DNA of 64,000 nucleotides, from the NCBI RefSeq assembly GCF_006716425.1, contig NZ_VFOZ01000002.1, positions 1 through 64,000 on the forward strand, given 5' to 3'. Of the stretch, positions 51,871 through 60,605 are shown piece after piece. Every line of letters begins with the position of its first letter. Positions within the stretch are counted from its first letter, which is position 1. Both the position numbers and the translations under genes were made by a program. This DNA is from Actinoallomurus bryophytorum (lineage in GTDB: Bacteria > Actinomycetota > Actinomycetes > Streptosporangiales > Streptosporangiaceae). The notes below the pieces were generated by a model. The model saw only the letters and a list, made by a program, of their open reading frames with translations, was not told the origin of the DNA and did no database searches.

Positions 51871-52644
51871 ATGACCACTGACAGGCCCGACTTCGCCGGG
51901 CGTCAAGGCGCCGCGCTCGTCCTCGGCGCGAGCGGGGGCCTCGGCGCGGCCGTCGCCGGGATGCTGATCGGCCGGGGCAGCGATGTCGCCCTGACCTTCC
52001 GTCGCGACTCGCCGAGGATCCGCGAGCTGCTCGGGTCTCCCGGGGGGAGGACGCGCGCCTACCGGCTGGACCTGCGGGATCCGGAGGCGTGCGCGAGGGT
52101 CGTCGGCGCGTCCGCCACCGACTTCGGCGGCCTGCACACGCTCGTGTACGCCGCCGGCCCGCACGTGCCGATGCTCCACCTGAGCAGGGTGACACCCGAG
52201 CAGTTCCGCGCGCAGCTGGTCGACGACGCCGCCGCGTTCTTCAACGCGGCCCACCCGGCCCTCCCCCACCTTCGCGCGTGCGGTGGCTCGGTCGTGGCCG
52301 TGACCACCGCGGCGACGAGCCGGTTCCCGGTACGCGACGGCCTGTCGGCGGCACCGAAGGGCGCCGTCGAGGCACTCGTACGCGGCATCGCCGCCGAGGA
52401 GGGCAGGTTCGGCGTACGGGCGAACTGTGTCGGCCCCGGCATGCTGACCGACGGGATGGCCGAGCGCCTCATCGCGTCGGGCGCCCTCGACGCCCGCGCC
52501 CTCGACGCCGCACGCGCGCGCATCCCGCTGCCCCGCTTCGGCACGGCGGCCGACGTCGCCGAGGCCGTCTGCTTCCTGGCCTCCGACCGTGCCGGCTACA
52601 TCACCGGCCAGAAACTCGACGTCGACGGCGGCTACGGCGTGTGA
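51871..52644 (+). CDS. SDR-fold protein lacking the catalytic tyrosine
   Basis: A 257-residue short-chain dehydrogenase fold. NAD site VLGASGGLGAAVAG is normal and the end GYITGQKLDVDGGYGV is typical. The active-site YxxxK is replaced by SAAPK (in RDGLSAAPKGAVEALV), so Tyr is Ser while Lys stays. It may be a non-redox binder or use another acid. Divergent from hsaD and likely under the same operator, perhaps leaderless from GAACCT. A role in steroid metabolism is inferred from location. Confidence 0.8.
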   Translation: MTTDRPDFAGRQGAALVLGASGGLGAAVAGMLIGRGSDVALTFRRDSPRIRELLGSPGGRTRAYRLDLRDPEACARVVGASATDFGGLHTLVYAAGPHVPMLHLSRVTPEQFRAQLVDDAAAFFNAAHPALPHLRACGGSVVAVTTAATSRFPVRDGLSAAPKGAVEALVRGIAAEEGRFGVRANCVGPGMLTDGMAERLIASGALDARALDAARARIPLPRFGTAADVAEAVCFLASDRAGYITGQKLDVDGGYGV

Positions 52645-52715
52645 AACCCGGCCGAGGCCGGGCGGAGCCATGGTGGTCCGCCCGGCCTCGGGTTCGATCG
52701 GTCAGATGGGGTTGG

Positions 52716-54884
52716 TTATGGGCAGTTGCCGATATCGCTTTCGGAGGAGGCCAGGACGACGTCGGTCCTGGCCAGGCCGAGGGCATTGACGGTGAGGTGG
52801 ACGGCGTTGACGGTCAGGCCCTTGTCGGGGCTGGTGATCGGGGTCTGCTCGTTGAGGACGAGCTTGACGACGCCGACGTTGACCGTGGTGTTGGGTGCGA
52901 TATGGGTGGGTTCTGCGATGACCACCGTGCTGCCGACCTTGAGGAAGGCGATCGTGGTGGCTCCGGTGGATCCCGTGCAGGTGGTGGTGGAGCTGGAGTT
53001 GATGGTCTCGACGGTGACCACCGGAATGCCGGTGATCCCGACAGTGGTGTCGTCGATGGAGGCGGTGGCCACCGATTTGCCGGGGAACTCGGTGGTGGCG
53101 ACCTTCGCGCACAGGGCATGCGCGCTGATCAGTCCGCTGAGGGTGGCGGTGCACGGCACCGAGGTGGTGGCGGTCGAGGTGGTGGAGATGTGGCCGGTGT
53201 CGGGGGTGGGCGCGATGTTGACGAGTGGGATGCCGGCCAGGGTGGCCTTGGCGGTCAGGCCGTAGGCACGTCCGGTCAGCCGCTGCGGTGTGACGGTGAC
53301 CTGTTCGGCGCTGCACGGTGAGGTGACGGAGTTGTTGTCGGCGTCGCCACCGTAGGTGGCGGTCCACCGGTAGGTGCCGGCCGCGCCGATGGTCACGTTG
53401 CCGGATGCGGCGGTGCCGCCGCCGGACAGCGCGTCGGTGCGGGTGGCGATCGGCGTCCCGCAGGTGGTGTCGCCGGGCCCGAACAGCTGGAACGTGACGC
53501 TACCGGTGGGATGGAATCCGCCGGAGATGGTGGCGGTGTCGGACACGACGCCGCCGGCGGGCACCGACCCCGATGGGGTGGTGGTGATGCCCGGGGTGGC
53601 CTTGACGACCACGACCTGTTCATCGCCGCACGTGGAGGTGACCGGGTTGTTGCTGTCGTCGCCGCCGTAGGAGGCCACCCAGCGGTAGGTGCCCACCCCG
53701 CCCGCGGCGACGTTCCCGGATGTGGCGGTGCCGCTGCCCGACACCGTCCCGGTACGCGTCGCGATGGGCGTCGCACAGCCGGTGTCACCGGGCCCGAACA
53801 GCTGGAACGTGACGGTGCCCGTCGGATGGAACCCGCCGGTCAGGGTCGCGGTGTCAGAGACGTTCCCGCCCGCGGGCGCCGAGTCCGATGGCGTCGTGGC
53901 GATCGACGGGGTCACCTTGGGGACGTGTTCGGTGATCGTTTCAGTGAAGCCCGGTGACAGGACACCGTTGAGCAGGAAGTCCACCTTGCAGGTCAGGGTG
54001 CCTCCCGGTACGGCGTCGGCGCCGACGGAGACGACCTCGGTGAAGGTGGCGTCATCTCCGCTGGTCACCGTCCTGCTGCCCGGTGTCAGGGACACCGACA
54101 GGTTCGGGTCGCAGTCGCGTAGCTGGTGGGTGACCGTGACCGGCAGGTTGTGCAGGGCCGCCAGGATGGTGTTGCTGACCTGCGAGGGGTTGATACCGGA
54201 GAACAGCTGTCCACCCGTGGCGTTCGTGATCGCGCTCGCTTGCCCGGTCGAGTTCAGCCCGGACAGGTCGAGCGCGAGCACGGTGATGTCGGCTGCCTGC
54301 AGGGCGCTGATCGCATTGGCCAGCGTATGGCCGTTGCTGGGGTCATGGCTGGGGGCGTCCCCGATCAGCAACACGATCCGAGAACTGTTCGGCCGGAAGT
54401 CGACCGCCCCGGACGCGACCTGGAACAGACCGTTGATGCCGTCCTCGGGGATGTCGCCGCCGCCCGACGCGGCCAGCGAGTTGAGACCGTTGGTGACGGC
54501 GGCTTGATTGGCGGTGAGGTTCTGCGCCACCCGGAACGACGTCGCGTCCACCGACACATCTCTGTACTCGGCAACCGCGAACTGCGCGTCCGGCTGCGCC
54601 GAAGCTATGTTGGACAAAATGGTGTTCGCATTGGTCTGCACGTTCGAGATGACCCCGCCCATGCTCGCCGTCGTGTCGATCAAGAACGTGATATCCGGCT
54701 TGGGCGGGATCGCCGGAGTGGACACGGTCTTGGCGATCGTCGCCGATCCGCCCCGGGCCAGGTTCAGCGTCACATCCGCCGGGGTGACCCCGGGCGCGGC
54801 GGACGCCGTCCCTACCCCGGCCACCAGCATTGCGCCGGCCACCACCGCACACACGGCGGCCCGTAATCTTCGCGTCATTCTCAC
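52716..54884 (-). CDS. Secreted VWA protein with Ig-like repeats and a choice-of-anchor P-type end
   Basis: A 722-residue secreted protein. Signal peptide to about residue 29 (GTASA), a VWA domain at about 60-250 with MIDAS start DTTAS (70-74), a beta-domain to 320, then two similar Ig-like repeats at about 325-428 and 430-531 (GGFHPTG-VTFQLFGPGDT-C, GTYRW-A-YGGD). The last domain (LTGRAYGLTAKATLAG to the end) resembles the choice-of-anchor P region. No sortase signal or C-terminal helix is seen. It probably binds a surface ligand. It is unrelated to steroid catabolism and divides the island. Confidence 0.85.
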   Translation of the reverse strand: MRMTRRLRAAVCAVVAGAMLVAGVGTASAAPGVTPADVTLNLARGGSATIAKTVSTPAIPPKPDITFLIDTTASMGGVISNVQTNANTILSNIASAQPDAQFAVAEYRDVSVDATSFRVAQNLTANQAAVTNGLNSLAASGGGDIPEDGINGLFQVASGAVDFRPNSSRIVLLIGDAPSHDPSNGHTLANAISALQAADITVLALDLSGLNSTGQASAITNATGGQLFSGINPSQVSNTILAALHNLPVTVTHQLRDCDPNLSVSLTPGSRTVTSGDDATFTEVVSVGADAVPGGTLTCKVDFLLNGVLSPGFTETITEHVPKVTPSIATTPSDSAPAGGNVSDTATLTGGFHPTGTVTFQLFGPGDTGCATPIATRTGTVSGSGTATSGNVAAGGVGTYRWVASYGGDDSNNPVTSTCGDEQVVVVKATPGITTTPSGSVPAGGVVSDTATISGGFHPTGSVTFQLFGPGDTTCGTPIATRTDALSGGGTAASGNVTIGAAGTYRWTATYGGDADNNSVTSPCSAEQVTVTPQRLTGRAYGLTAKATLAGIPLVNIAPTPDTGHISTTSTATTSVPCTATLSGLISAHALCAKVATTEFPGKSVATASIDDTTVGITGIPVVTVETINSSSTTTCTGSTGATTIAFLKVGSTVVIAEPTHIAPNTTVNVGVVKLVLNEQTPITSPDKGLTVNAVHLTVNALGLARTDVVLASSESDIGNCP

Positions 54885-55332
54885 AGTGTCATTCCTTCTG
54901 GCGGGGCGTTATGCCATGACGAATTCAGGGTCGCCGGCCGTACGGAATTTCCATGATTGCGCCACCCAGGACGCCCCCTCCCCCGTTTTGGGCGCGCGCG
55001 GATACCAAATGGTATTGGTTAATGACCCCCGTGGCCTTTCAGCGCCGGCCGCTGACCAACAAGGCAGATGTGGCCACGGCCATAGAGTGACCGGTCGGGG
55101 AATAGATGTAAATAGGCCCTTTACTGTGAGTTCCCGACTGACCGCAGTCGGCCACTCCCGCCGATGAGAGGCACCCGCGAGAAGCGGTCTTTGCCGATTT
55201 TAGGTATGACCGATAAAAGGAGTGACCTCAGTTCGCCGCTTCAGAAAGAGCTGCCGTTCCCGTCCTCCGGGCCGACTGAATTGCGGTTATGGGCATCGCC
55301 GCAAAGTCGGCCAACGGCCTCCCACGCCCACC
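54885..55332. other. Long intergenic region, less GC-rich
   Basis: About 450 bases between the VWA gene start and the hsaE end, with noticeably more A and T than the flanks. It should hold the VWA promoter. ATACCA/TGGTAT (55002-55015) is a perfect short palindrome about 120 bases upstream of that gene. A looser GTCGGG/CCCGAC pair lies at 55094-55138. No plausible gene was found. Confidence 0.45.
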
Positions 55333-56115
55333 TCACTTGAAGCTGAGCGAGACCGAGCCGAGTTCACTGAACGTGGCGGTGAAGGTCTGGCCGCCCGCGA
55401 CGTCGATGGCCCGGGTGCACGAGCCGGGCAGCACCACGTGCCCGGCGTGCAGGCGTACGCCGAAGGAGGCGACCTTGCGGGCCAGCCAGGCGACGGCCAC
55501 GACCGGGTCGCCGAGTACCGCGTCGGAGCGGCCGGCGACGACGAACTCCCCGTCGCGGTACAGCGTCGCGTCGATCGCGGTCAGGTCCAGGCCATCGGGC
55601 GGGACGCCGTCCCCGATCACGTAGCCGGCCGAGGACGCGTTGTCGGCGATGGTGTCGGCCAGCCTGATGCGCCAGTCGGCGATCCGGCTGTCGATGAGCT
55701 CGATCGCCGGCACGACCCGTTCGGTGGCCGCGAGGACATCGGCCTCGGTGCAGCCCTCGCCGGGCAGGTCGGCACCAAGGACGAACCCGACCTCGACCTC
55801 GACCCGCGGGTAGCAGTAGCGGCCGGCGGCCACCGGCTCGTCCGGTCGCAGGGCCATGTCGGCGAGCAGGTGACCGTAGTCGGGTTCGTGCACGCCCATC
55901 ATCTGCTGCATCGCCTTGGACGACAGCCCGACCTTGTGGCCGCGTACGACGCCGCCCGCCGCCAGCCTGCGCCGGATGTTGACGAGCTGGATCTCGTACG
56001 CGTCGACCACGTCGATGCCCGGATCGGTCTCGGTGAGCGGCGGGATCGGTGCCCGCTCCCGCTCCGCCGCCCACAGGCGGTCGGCGACCTCCGCGCGCTG
56101 TTCCTCGGTCAGCAT
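55333..56115 (-). CDS. hsaE: 2-hydroxyhexa-2,4-dienoate hydratase HsaE
   Basis: A 260-residue hydratase of the MhpD/fumarylacetoacetase-like family (VDAYEIQLVNIRRRLAAGGVVRGHKVGLSSKAMQQMMGVHEPDYGHLL, VEVEVGFVLG metal-binding Glu pair, ADNASSAGYVIG). It adds water to the dienoate from HsaD, giving the substrate of HsaF. ATG at 56115 gives MLTEEQR and lies seven bases after a TAGCGT -10 box, so the transcript appears leaderless. Other in-frame ATG upstream (56190) would include the operator in the gene. Confidence 0.92.
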   Translation of the reverse strand: MLTEEQRAEVADRLWAAERERAPIPPLTETDPGIDVVDAYEIQLVNIRRRLAAGGVVRGHKVGLSSKAMQQMMGVHEPDYGHLLADMALRPDEPVAAGRYCYPRVEVEVGFVLGADLPGEGCTEADVLAATERVVPAIELIDSRIADWRIRLADTIADNASSAGYVIGDGVPPDGLDLTAIDATLYRDGEFVVAGRSDAVLGDPVVAVAWLARKVASFGVRLHAGHVVLPGSCTRAIDVAGGQTFTATFSELGSVSLSFK

Positions 56116-56122
56116 GCCGAAG

Positions 56123-56175
56123 ACGCTACCGGCGCGTTCCCAGAGGCGACCGGCCCGGTCCCACTGGCCGGGAGC
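56123..56175 (-). promoter_or_regulatory. Steroid-regulon promoter of hsaE (operator plus -10)
   Basis: Two half-sites in GGTCCCA-CTGGC-CGGGAGC (56157-56175, plus strand), then, on the minus strand, 28 bases and TAGCGT (56128-56123). The initiation point coincides with the hsaE ATG at 56115, or one base upstream. Confidence 0.6.
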
Positions 56176-56212
56176 CGCCCCGTGAGGCATGTCCGGCGGA
56201 CACGCCCCGCGG

Positions 56213-57118
56213 TCAGGCTCCGAAGACCGGCTCGGGCGGTGCCGCCTTGGCCAGCAGGCCGGCCACCACCGGACCCAGCTCGGCGGGGTCCCAGCGCGCG
56301 CCCTTGTCGGCGGCCGGGCCGTGCCGGAAGCCGTCGACCACGCCGATCTCGCCGCCCTTGACCTCGAACACCCGGCCCGTGACGCCGCGGGACTCGGCCG
56401 ACCCCAGCCAGGCCACCAGCGGCGAGACGTTCTCGGGCGCCATGGCGTCGAACCCGCCCGCCTCGGGCGCGGCCATCATGTCGGTGAAGAGCTCCTCGGT
56501 CATCCGGGTGCGTGCCGCCGGCGCGATCACGTTGACGGTCACGCCGTAGCGGGCCAGCTCGGCTGCGGCGACCAGGGTGAGGCCGACGATGCCCGCCTTG
56601 GCGGCGGAGTAGTTGGCCTGCCCGACGTTGCCGTACAGGCCCGCGCCGGAGGAGGTGTTGATGATCCGTGCGTCCACCGGCCGTCCGGCCTTCGTCTCGG
56701 CGCGCCAGTGCGCCGCGGCGTTCTTCATCGGCAGGAAGTGGCCCTTCAGGTGCACCCGCATGACCGCGTCCCACTCGTCCTCGCCGAGGTTGACGAGCAT
56801 CCGGTCGCGCAGGAACCCGGCGTTGTTGACCAGCACGTCGAGCCGCCCGAAGGCCTCGATGGCGGTGGCGACCAGCGCGGCGGCGCCGTCGGAGGTGGCG
56901 ATGTCGACCTCGCTCGCCACGGCCTGGCCGCCCAGCGAACCGATCTCGCGCACCACCTCGGCCGCCGGTCCCTCGTCGCCGGGTCCGGCACCGTCGCGTG
57001 CCACCCCGAGGTCGTTGACGACGACCGCGGCACCCTGCCGGGCGAACTCCAGGGCGTGCGCCCGCCCGAGTCCGCGTCCGGCACCGGTCACGATGACGAC
57101 TCGTCCCGCGCAGATCAT
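56213..57118 (-). CDS. SDR of the C/D-ring locus (Rv3548c-like)
   Basis: A 301-residue short-chain dehydrogenase of the peroxisomal-multifunctional-enzyme type (VTGAGRGLGRAHALEFARQGAAVVVNDLGVARDG, NNAGFLRDRMLVNL, NTSSGAGLYGNVGQANYSAAK). It matches in position and type Rv3548c beside echA20 in Mycobacterium tuberculosis. Probably dehydrogenates a hydroxyacyl-CoA from HIP degradation. Divergent from echA20 and sharing the KstR2-like operator at 57144-57161. Confidence 0.87.
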   Translation of the reverse strand: MICAGRVVIVTGAGRGLGRAHALEFARQGAAVVVNDLGVARDGAGPGDEGPAAEVVREIGSLGGQAVASEVDIATSDGAAALVATAIEAFGRLDVLVNNAGFLRDRMLVNLGEDEWDAVMRVHLKGHFLPMKNAAAHWRAETKAGRPVDARIINTSSGAGLYGNVGQANYSAAKAGIVGLTLVAAAELARYGVTVNVIAPAARTRMTEELFTDMMAAPEAGGFDAMAPENVSPLVAWLGSAESRGVTGRVFEVKGGEIGVVDGFRHGPAADKGARWDPAELGPVVAGLLAKAAPPEPVFGA

Positions 57119-57143
57119 CGCGTGGCCTCCTCTGCTAGATTCC

Positions 57144-57161
57144 TTCTAACAAATGTTTGGT
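57144..57161. promoter_or_regulatory. KstR2-like operator, copy 1
   Basis: Minus-strand ACCAAACATTTGTTAGAA, identical at 17 of 18 positions to the site at 63205-63222. Both lie in divergent promoters of C/D-ring genes, so they are the probable target of the TetR gene at 61752. It differs from the mycobacterial AnCAAGnnCTTGnT consensus. Confidence 0.65.
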
Positions 57162-57176
57162 GGAAAGGTAACACTT

Positions 57177-57932
57177 ATGGGAGTCTCCACCACAGCCCAT
57201 CCCGACGGAGTCGCCGAGATCGTCGTGGACGTCCCGCCGGTGAACGCGCTCACCGTGCGAGGCTGGTACGACCTGGCCGACGCGGTCACCGCCGCGGGCC
57301 GCGACCGGCGGGTGCACGCCCTCGTGCTGCGAGCCGAAGGCCGCGGCTTCAACGCCGGCGTCGACATCAAGGAGATGCAGGCCACCGAGGGCTTCGACGC
57401 GCTGCTGGGCGCCAACCGGGGGTGCGCCGCCGCGTTCGCCGCCGTGTACGACTGCGAGGTCCCGGTCATCGCCGCGGTGCACGGGTTCTGCCTGGGCGGC
57501 GGGATCGGCCTGGTGGGCAACGCCGACATCATCGTCGCCAGCGAGGACGCCACGTTCGGGCTGCCGGAGGTGGACCAGGGCGCCCTCGGCGCCGCCACCC
57601 ACCTGGCCCGGCTCGTCCCCCAGCACCTGATGCGCGCCATGGTCTACACCTGCCGGACCGCGACGGCGCGGCAGCTCCACCACTACGGCTCGGTGCTGGA
57701 GGTCGTGCCGCGCGAGGAGCTGCGGGACACGGCGCTGGAGGTGGCCGCCCGTATCGCGGCCAAGGACCCGCTCGTCATCCGGGCGGCCAAGGAGTCGCTC
57801 AACGGCATCGACCCGGTGGACGTCAGACGCAGCTACCGGTTCGAACAGGGCTTCACCTTCGAGCTCAACCTCGCGGGCGCCGGCGACCGTCACCGCGACG
57901 CCTTCGTCGGCAGGCGGGAGACCCCGGCATGA
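57177..57932 (+). CDS. echA20: Ring-opening hydrolase EchA20 (crotonase family)
   Basis: A 251-residue crotonase-fold protein (EGRGFNAGVDIKEMQ, GFCLGGGIGLVGNADIIVASEDATFGLPEVDQG). In the HIP pathway EchA20 hydrolyses the carbon-carbon bond of ring D to give the IpdAB substrate. ATG at 57177 follows GGAAAGG; an ATG at 57153 lies inside the operator and is not used here. It overlaps ipdA by four bases (ATGA). Order echA20-ipdA-ipdB-ipdC is that of the M. tuberculosis locus. Confidence 0.92.
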   Translation: MGVSTTAHPDGVAEIVVDVPPVNALTVRGWYDLADAVTAAGRDRRVHALVLRAEGRGFNAGVDIKEMQATEGFDALLGANRGCAAAFAAVYDCEVPVIAAVHGFCLGGGIGLVGNADIIVASEDATFGLPEVDQGALGAATHLARLVPQHLMRAMVYTCRTATARQLHHYGSVLEVVPREELRDTALEVAARIAAKDPLVIRAAKESLNGIDPVDVRRSYRFEQGFTFELNLAGAGDRHRDAFVGRRETPA

Positions 57933-58780
57933 GCACCACGGACAAGGTCATGTCGATCGACGAGGTGGTCGGCTCGCTGGAGAGCGGGATGACGATCGGC
58001 ATCGGCGGCTGGGGTTCACGGCGCAAGCCGATGGCGTTCGTACGCGCGATCTGCCGGTCGTCACTGACCGACCTGCGCGTCGTCTCCTACGGAGGACCCG
58101 ACGTCGGCCTGCTGTGCGCGTACGGCAAGGTCCGCAGCGTCACCGCCCCGTTCGTCACGATGGACTCGATCGCGCTGGAGCCGCACTTCCGTGCCGCCCG
58201 GCAGAACGGGTCGATCACGTTCACCGAGTACGACGAGGGCATGTTCATGTTCGGCCTGTACGCGGCGGCGCACCGGCTGCCGTTCCTGCCCACCCGCGCG
58301 GGCCTCGGCTCCGACGTGATGCGGGTCAACCCGGACCTGCGGACCGTCCGCTCCCCCTACGACGACGGCGAGGAGCTGGTGGCCATGCCGGCGCTGAACA
58401 TGGACGTCGCGCTCGTCCACATGAACCGCGCCGACCGGCGCGGCAACGCGCGCTACCTCGGACCCGACCCGTACCTGGACGACCTGTTCGTGAAGGCGGC
58501 GACGGCGGCCTCCTACGTCTCCTGCGAGCGGCTGGTGGACACCGCCGACCTGCTCGCGGACGGCCACGTCCAGTCGCTGCTCATCAGCCGCGTGCACGTG
58601 ACCGGCGTGACCGAGACGCCGAACGGCGCCCACTTCACCACCTGCGAGCCCGACCACGGCCGTGACGAGGCGTTCCAGCGGGAGTACGCCAAGGCCGCCG
58701 CCGATCCCGCCGCGTGGGAGGCGTTCCGGCGCCGTTACCTCGACGGAGACGAGAAGGCATACCAGGAGGCGGTCCGATGA
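57929..58780 (+). CDS. ipdA: COCHEA-CoA hydrolase alpha subunit IpdA
   Basis: A 283-residue protein of the class I CoA-transferase family, alpha subunit (MTIGIGGWGSRRKPMAFVRAICRS, ITFTEYDEGMFMFGLYAAAHRLPFLPTRAGLGSDVM). With IpdB it opens the last steroid ring (ring C) of COCHEA-CoA hydrolytically. ATG overlaps echA20, and ipdB overlaps the stop by four bases. Confidence 0.93.
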   Translation: MSTTDKVMSIDEVVGSLESGMTIGIGGWGSRRKPMAFVRAICRSSLTDLRVVSYGGPDVGLLCAYGKVRSVTAPFVTMDSIALEPHFRAARQNGSITFTEYDEGMFMFGLYAAAHRLPFLPTRAGLGSDVMRVNPDLRTVRSPYDDGEELVAMPALNMDVALVHMNRADRRGNARYLGPDPYLDDLFVKAATAASYVSCERLVDTADLLADGHVQSLLISRVHVTGVTETPNGAHFTTCEPDHGRDEAFQREYAKAAADPAAWEAFRRRYLDGDEKAYQEAVR

Positions 58781-59505
58781 CCGAGGCCACCCGCGCGGAG
58801 ATCTGCGTGACCGCGTGCGCCGAAGCGTGGCGGGGCGACGGGGAGATCCTGGCCGCCGCCATGGGCACCTGCTCCGTCCTCGGGGCGCGCCTCGCCCGGC
58901 TGACGTTCGAGCCCGGCCTGCTCACCACGGACGGCGGCGCGCTGCTGACCGCCGAGGCGATCCCGCTCGGGGCGGAGGCGGGCGCGATCGAGGGCGGCCT
59001 GCCGTTCCGCGACCATCTGTGGCTGGTCGCGGCCGGGCGGCGGCACGTGATGATGGGCGCCAGCCAGATCGATCCCCACGGCAACACCAACATCTCCGCG
59101 ATCGGCGACTGGGAGCGGCCGAAGTCGCAGCTGCTCGGCGCCCGGGGCGCGCCGGGCAACACGCGGTGCAACCCGACCAGCTACTGGATCCCCCGCCACT
59201 CGACGCGGGTGTTCGTGGAGCGGGTCGACTTCGTGAGCGGCGTCGGCACCGACCGCGGCGCGTTCGACCTGCGCCGGGTGGTCACCGACCTGGGCGTGTT
59301 CGACTTCGCCGGGCCCGGCGGAACCCTGCGGCTGGTCTCGGTGCACCCCGGCGTCACGGCGGACCAGGTGCTGGCGGCGACCGGTTTCGACCTGCCGGTC
59401 CCCGGAGACGTGCCGACGACCCGTACGCCCACGGATGAGGAGCTGCGCCTGCTGCGCGGGTTCCTGGACCCGAAGGCCCTGCGCGACCGGGAGGTGCCCA
59501 CGTGA
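58777..59505 (+). CDS. ipdB: COCHEA-CoA hydrolase beta subunit IpdB
   Basis: A 242-residue beta subunit of the IpdAB heterodimer (ILAAAMGTCSVLGARLARLTFEPGLLTTDGGALLTAEAIPLG, ASQIDPHGNTNISAIGDWERPKSQLLGARGAPGNTRCNPTSYW). It shares the CoA-transferase fold. Start overlaps ipdA, and the stop overlaps the ipdC GTG. Confidence 0.93.
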   Translation: MTEATRAEICVTACAEAWRGDGEILAAAMGTCSVLGARLARLTFEPGLLTTDGGALLTAEAIPLGAEAGAIEGGLPFRDHLWLVAAGRRHVMMGASQIDPHGNTNISAIGDWERPKSQLLGARGAPGNTRCNPTSYWIPRHSTRVFVERVDFVSGVGTDRGAFDLRRVVTDLGVFDFAGPGGTLRLVSVHPGVTADQVLAATGFDLPVPGDVPTTRTPTDEELRLLRGFLDPKALRDREVPT

Positions 59506-60605
59506 CCGAGCGAAGCGAGGGAACCAGGCAGCACGGCATTCACACCGCGCTGACCGAGCTCACCGGCGTCCGGCATCCGGTCGTGCAGACGGGCATGGGC
59601 TGGGTGGCCGGGCCACGGCTGGTGTCGGCGGTGGCCGAGGCCGGCGGGCTCGGCGTGCTGGGGTCCGCGACGATGACCGTCGACGAACTCGCGTCCGCGA
59701 TCGGCGAGGTCAAAGACCGTACCGGCGCGCCGTTCGGGGTCAACCTGCGGGCCGACGCCGGCGACGCCGCCGACCGCGTCGACCTGCTGATCAGGGAGGG
59801 CGTCAAGGTCGCCTCGTTCGCGCTGGCGCCCAGCCAGGAGCTGATCGGGCGGCTGAAGGACGCCGGGGTCGTGGTGATCCCGTCCGTCGGCGCGCGGCGG
59901 CACGCCGAGAAGGTGGCCGGATGGGGCGCGGACGCGGTGCTGGTCCAGGGCGGGGAGGGCGGCGGGCACACCGGCCCGGTCGCCACCACGCTCCTGCTCC
60001 CCCAGGTGGTGGACGCGGTGGACATCCCGGTGATCGCGGCCGGCGGCTTCTTCGACGGGAGGGGGCTGGCCGCCGCGCTGGCGTACGGCGCGGCCGGGGT
60101 GGCGATGGGCACGCGGTTCCTGCTCACCGCCGACAGTTCGGTGCCGGACGCGGTCAAGCGGGTCTACCTGGACATGGCGGAGACCGTGGTGACCCGGCAG
60201 GTGGACGGCCTGCCGCACCGGGTGCTGAGGACCGGCCTCGTCGACGCCCTGGAGACCCACGGCCGGATTCGGCGGCTGGCCGGGGCGGCCCGCAACGCCG
60301 CGCGGTTCCGGAAGCTGTCCGGGATGAGCGTGCGGGCCCTCGTACGCGACGGCCTGACCATGCGGCGCGGCAAGGACCTGTCGTGGTCACAGGTGCTGAT
60401 GGCGGCCAACACCCCGATGCTGCTGAAGGCCGCCATGGTGGACGGCCGTCCCGACCTCGGGGTGATGGCGTCCGGTCAGGTCGTCGGGGTGATCGGCGAC
60501 CTGCCCTCGTGCGCCGAGCTGATCGAGCGGATCATGCACCAGGCCGTGGCGGCGATCGATGCCTCACACGGCCTCCTCGGGCAGGACGTCACAGGCGCTC
60601 GATGA
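59502..60605 (+). CDS. ipdC: Flavoprotein reductase IpdC (NPD family)
   Basis: A 367-residue TIM-barrel FMN enzyme of the nitropropane dioxygenase/2-enoyl reductase family (VQTGMGWVAGPRLVSAVAEAGGLGVLGSATM, VQGGEGGGHTG, PVIAAGGFFDGRGLAAALAYGAAGVAMGTRFLLT). IpdC reduces an unsaturated CoA intermediate of HIP breakdown. It starts with GTG. Its stop lies 14 bases inside the end of converging fadA6. Confidence 0.92.
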   Translation: MTERSEGTRQHGIHTALTELTGVRHPVVQTGMGWVAGPRLVSAVAEAGGLGVLGSATMTVDELASAIGEVKDRTGAPFGVNLRADAGDAADRVDLLIREGVKVASFALAPSQELIGRLKDAGVVVIPSVGARRHAEKVAGWGADAVLVQGGEGGGHTGPVATTLLLPQVVDAVDIPVIAAGGFFDGRGLAAALAYGAAGVAMGTRFLLTADSSVPDAVKRVYLDMAETVVTRQVDGLPHRVLRTGLVDALETHGRIRRLAGAARNAARFRKLSGMSVRALVRDGLTMRRGKDLSWSQVLMAANTPMLLKAAMVDGRPDLGVMASGQVVGVIGDLPSCAELIERIMHQAVAAIDASHGLLGQDVTGAR

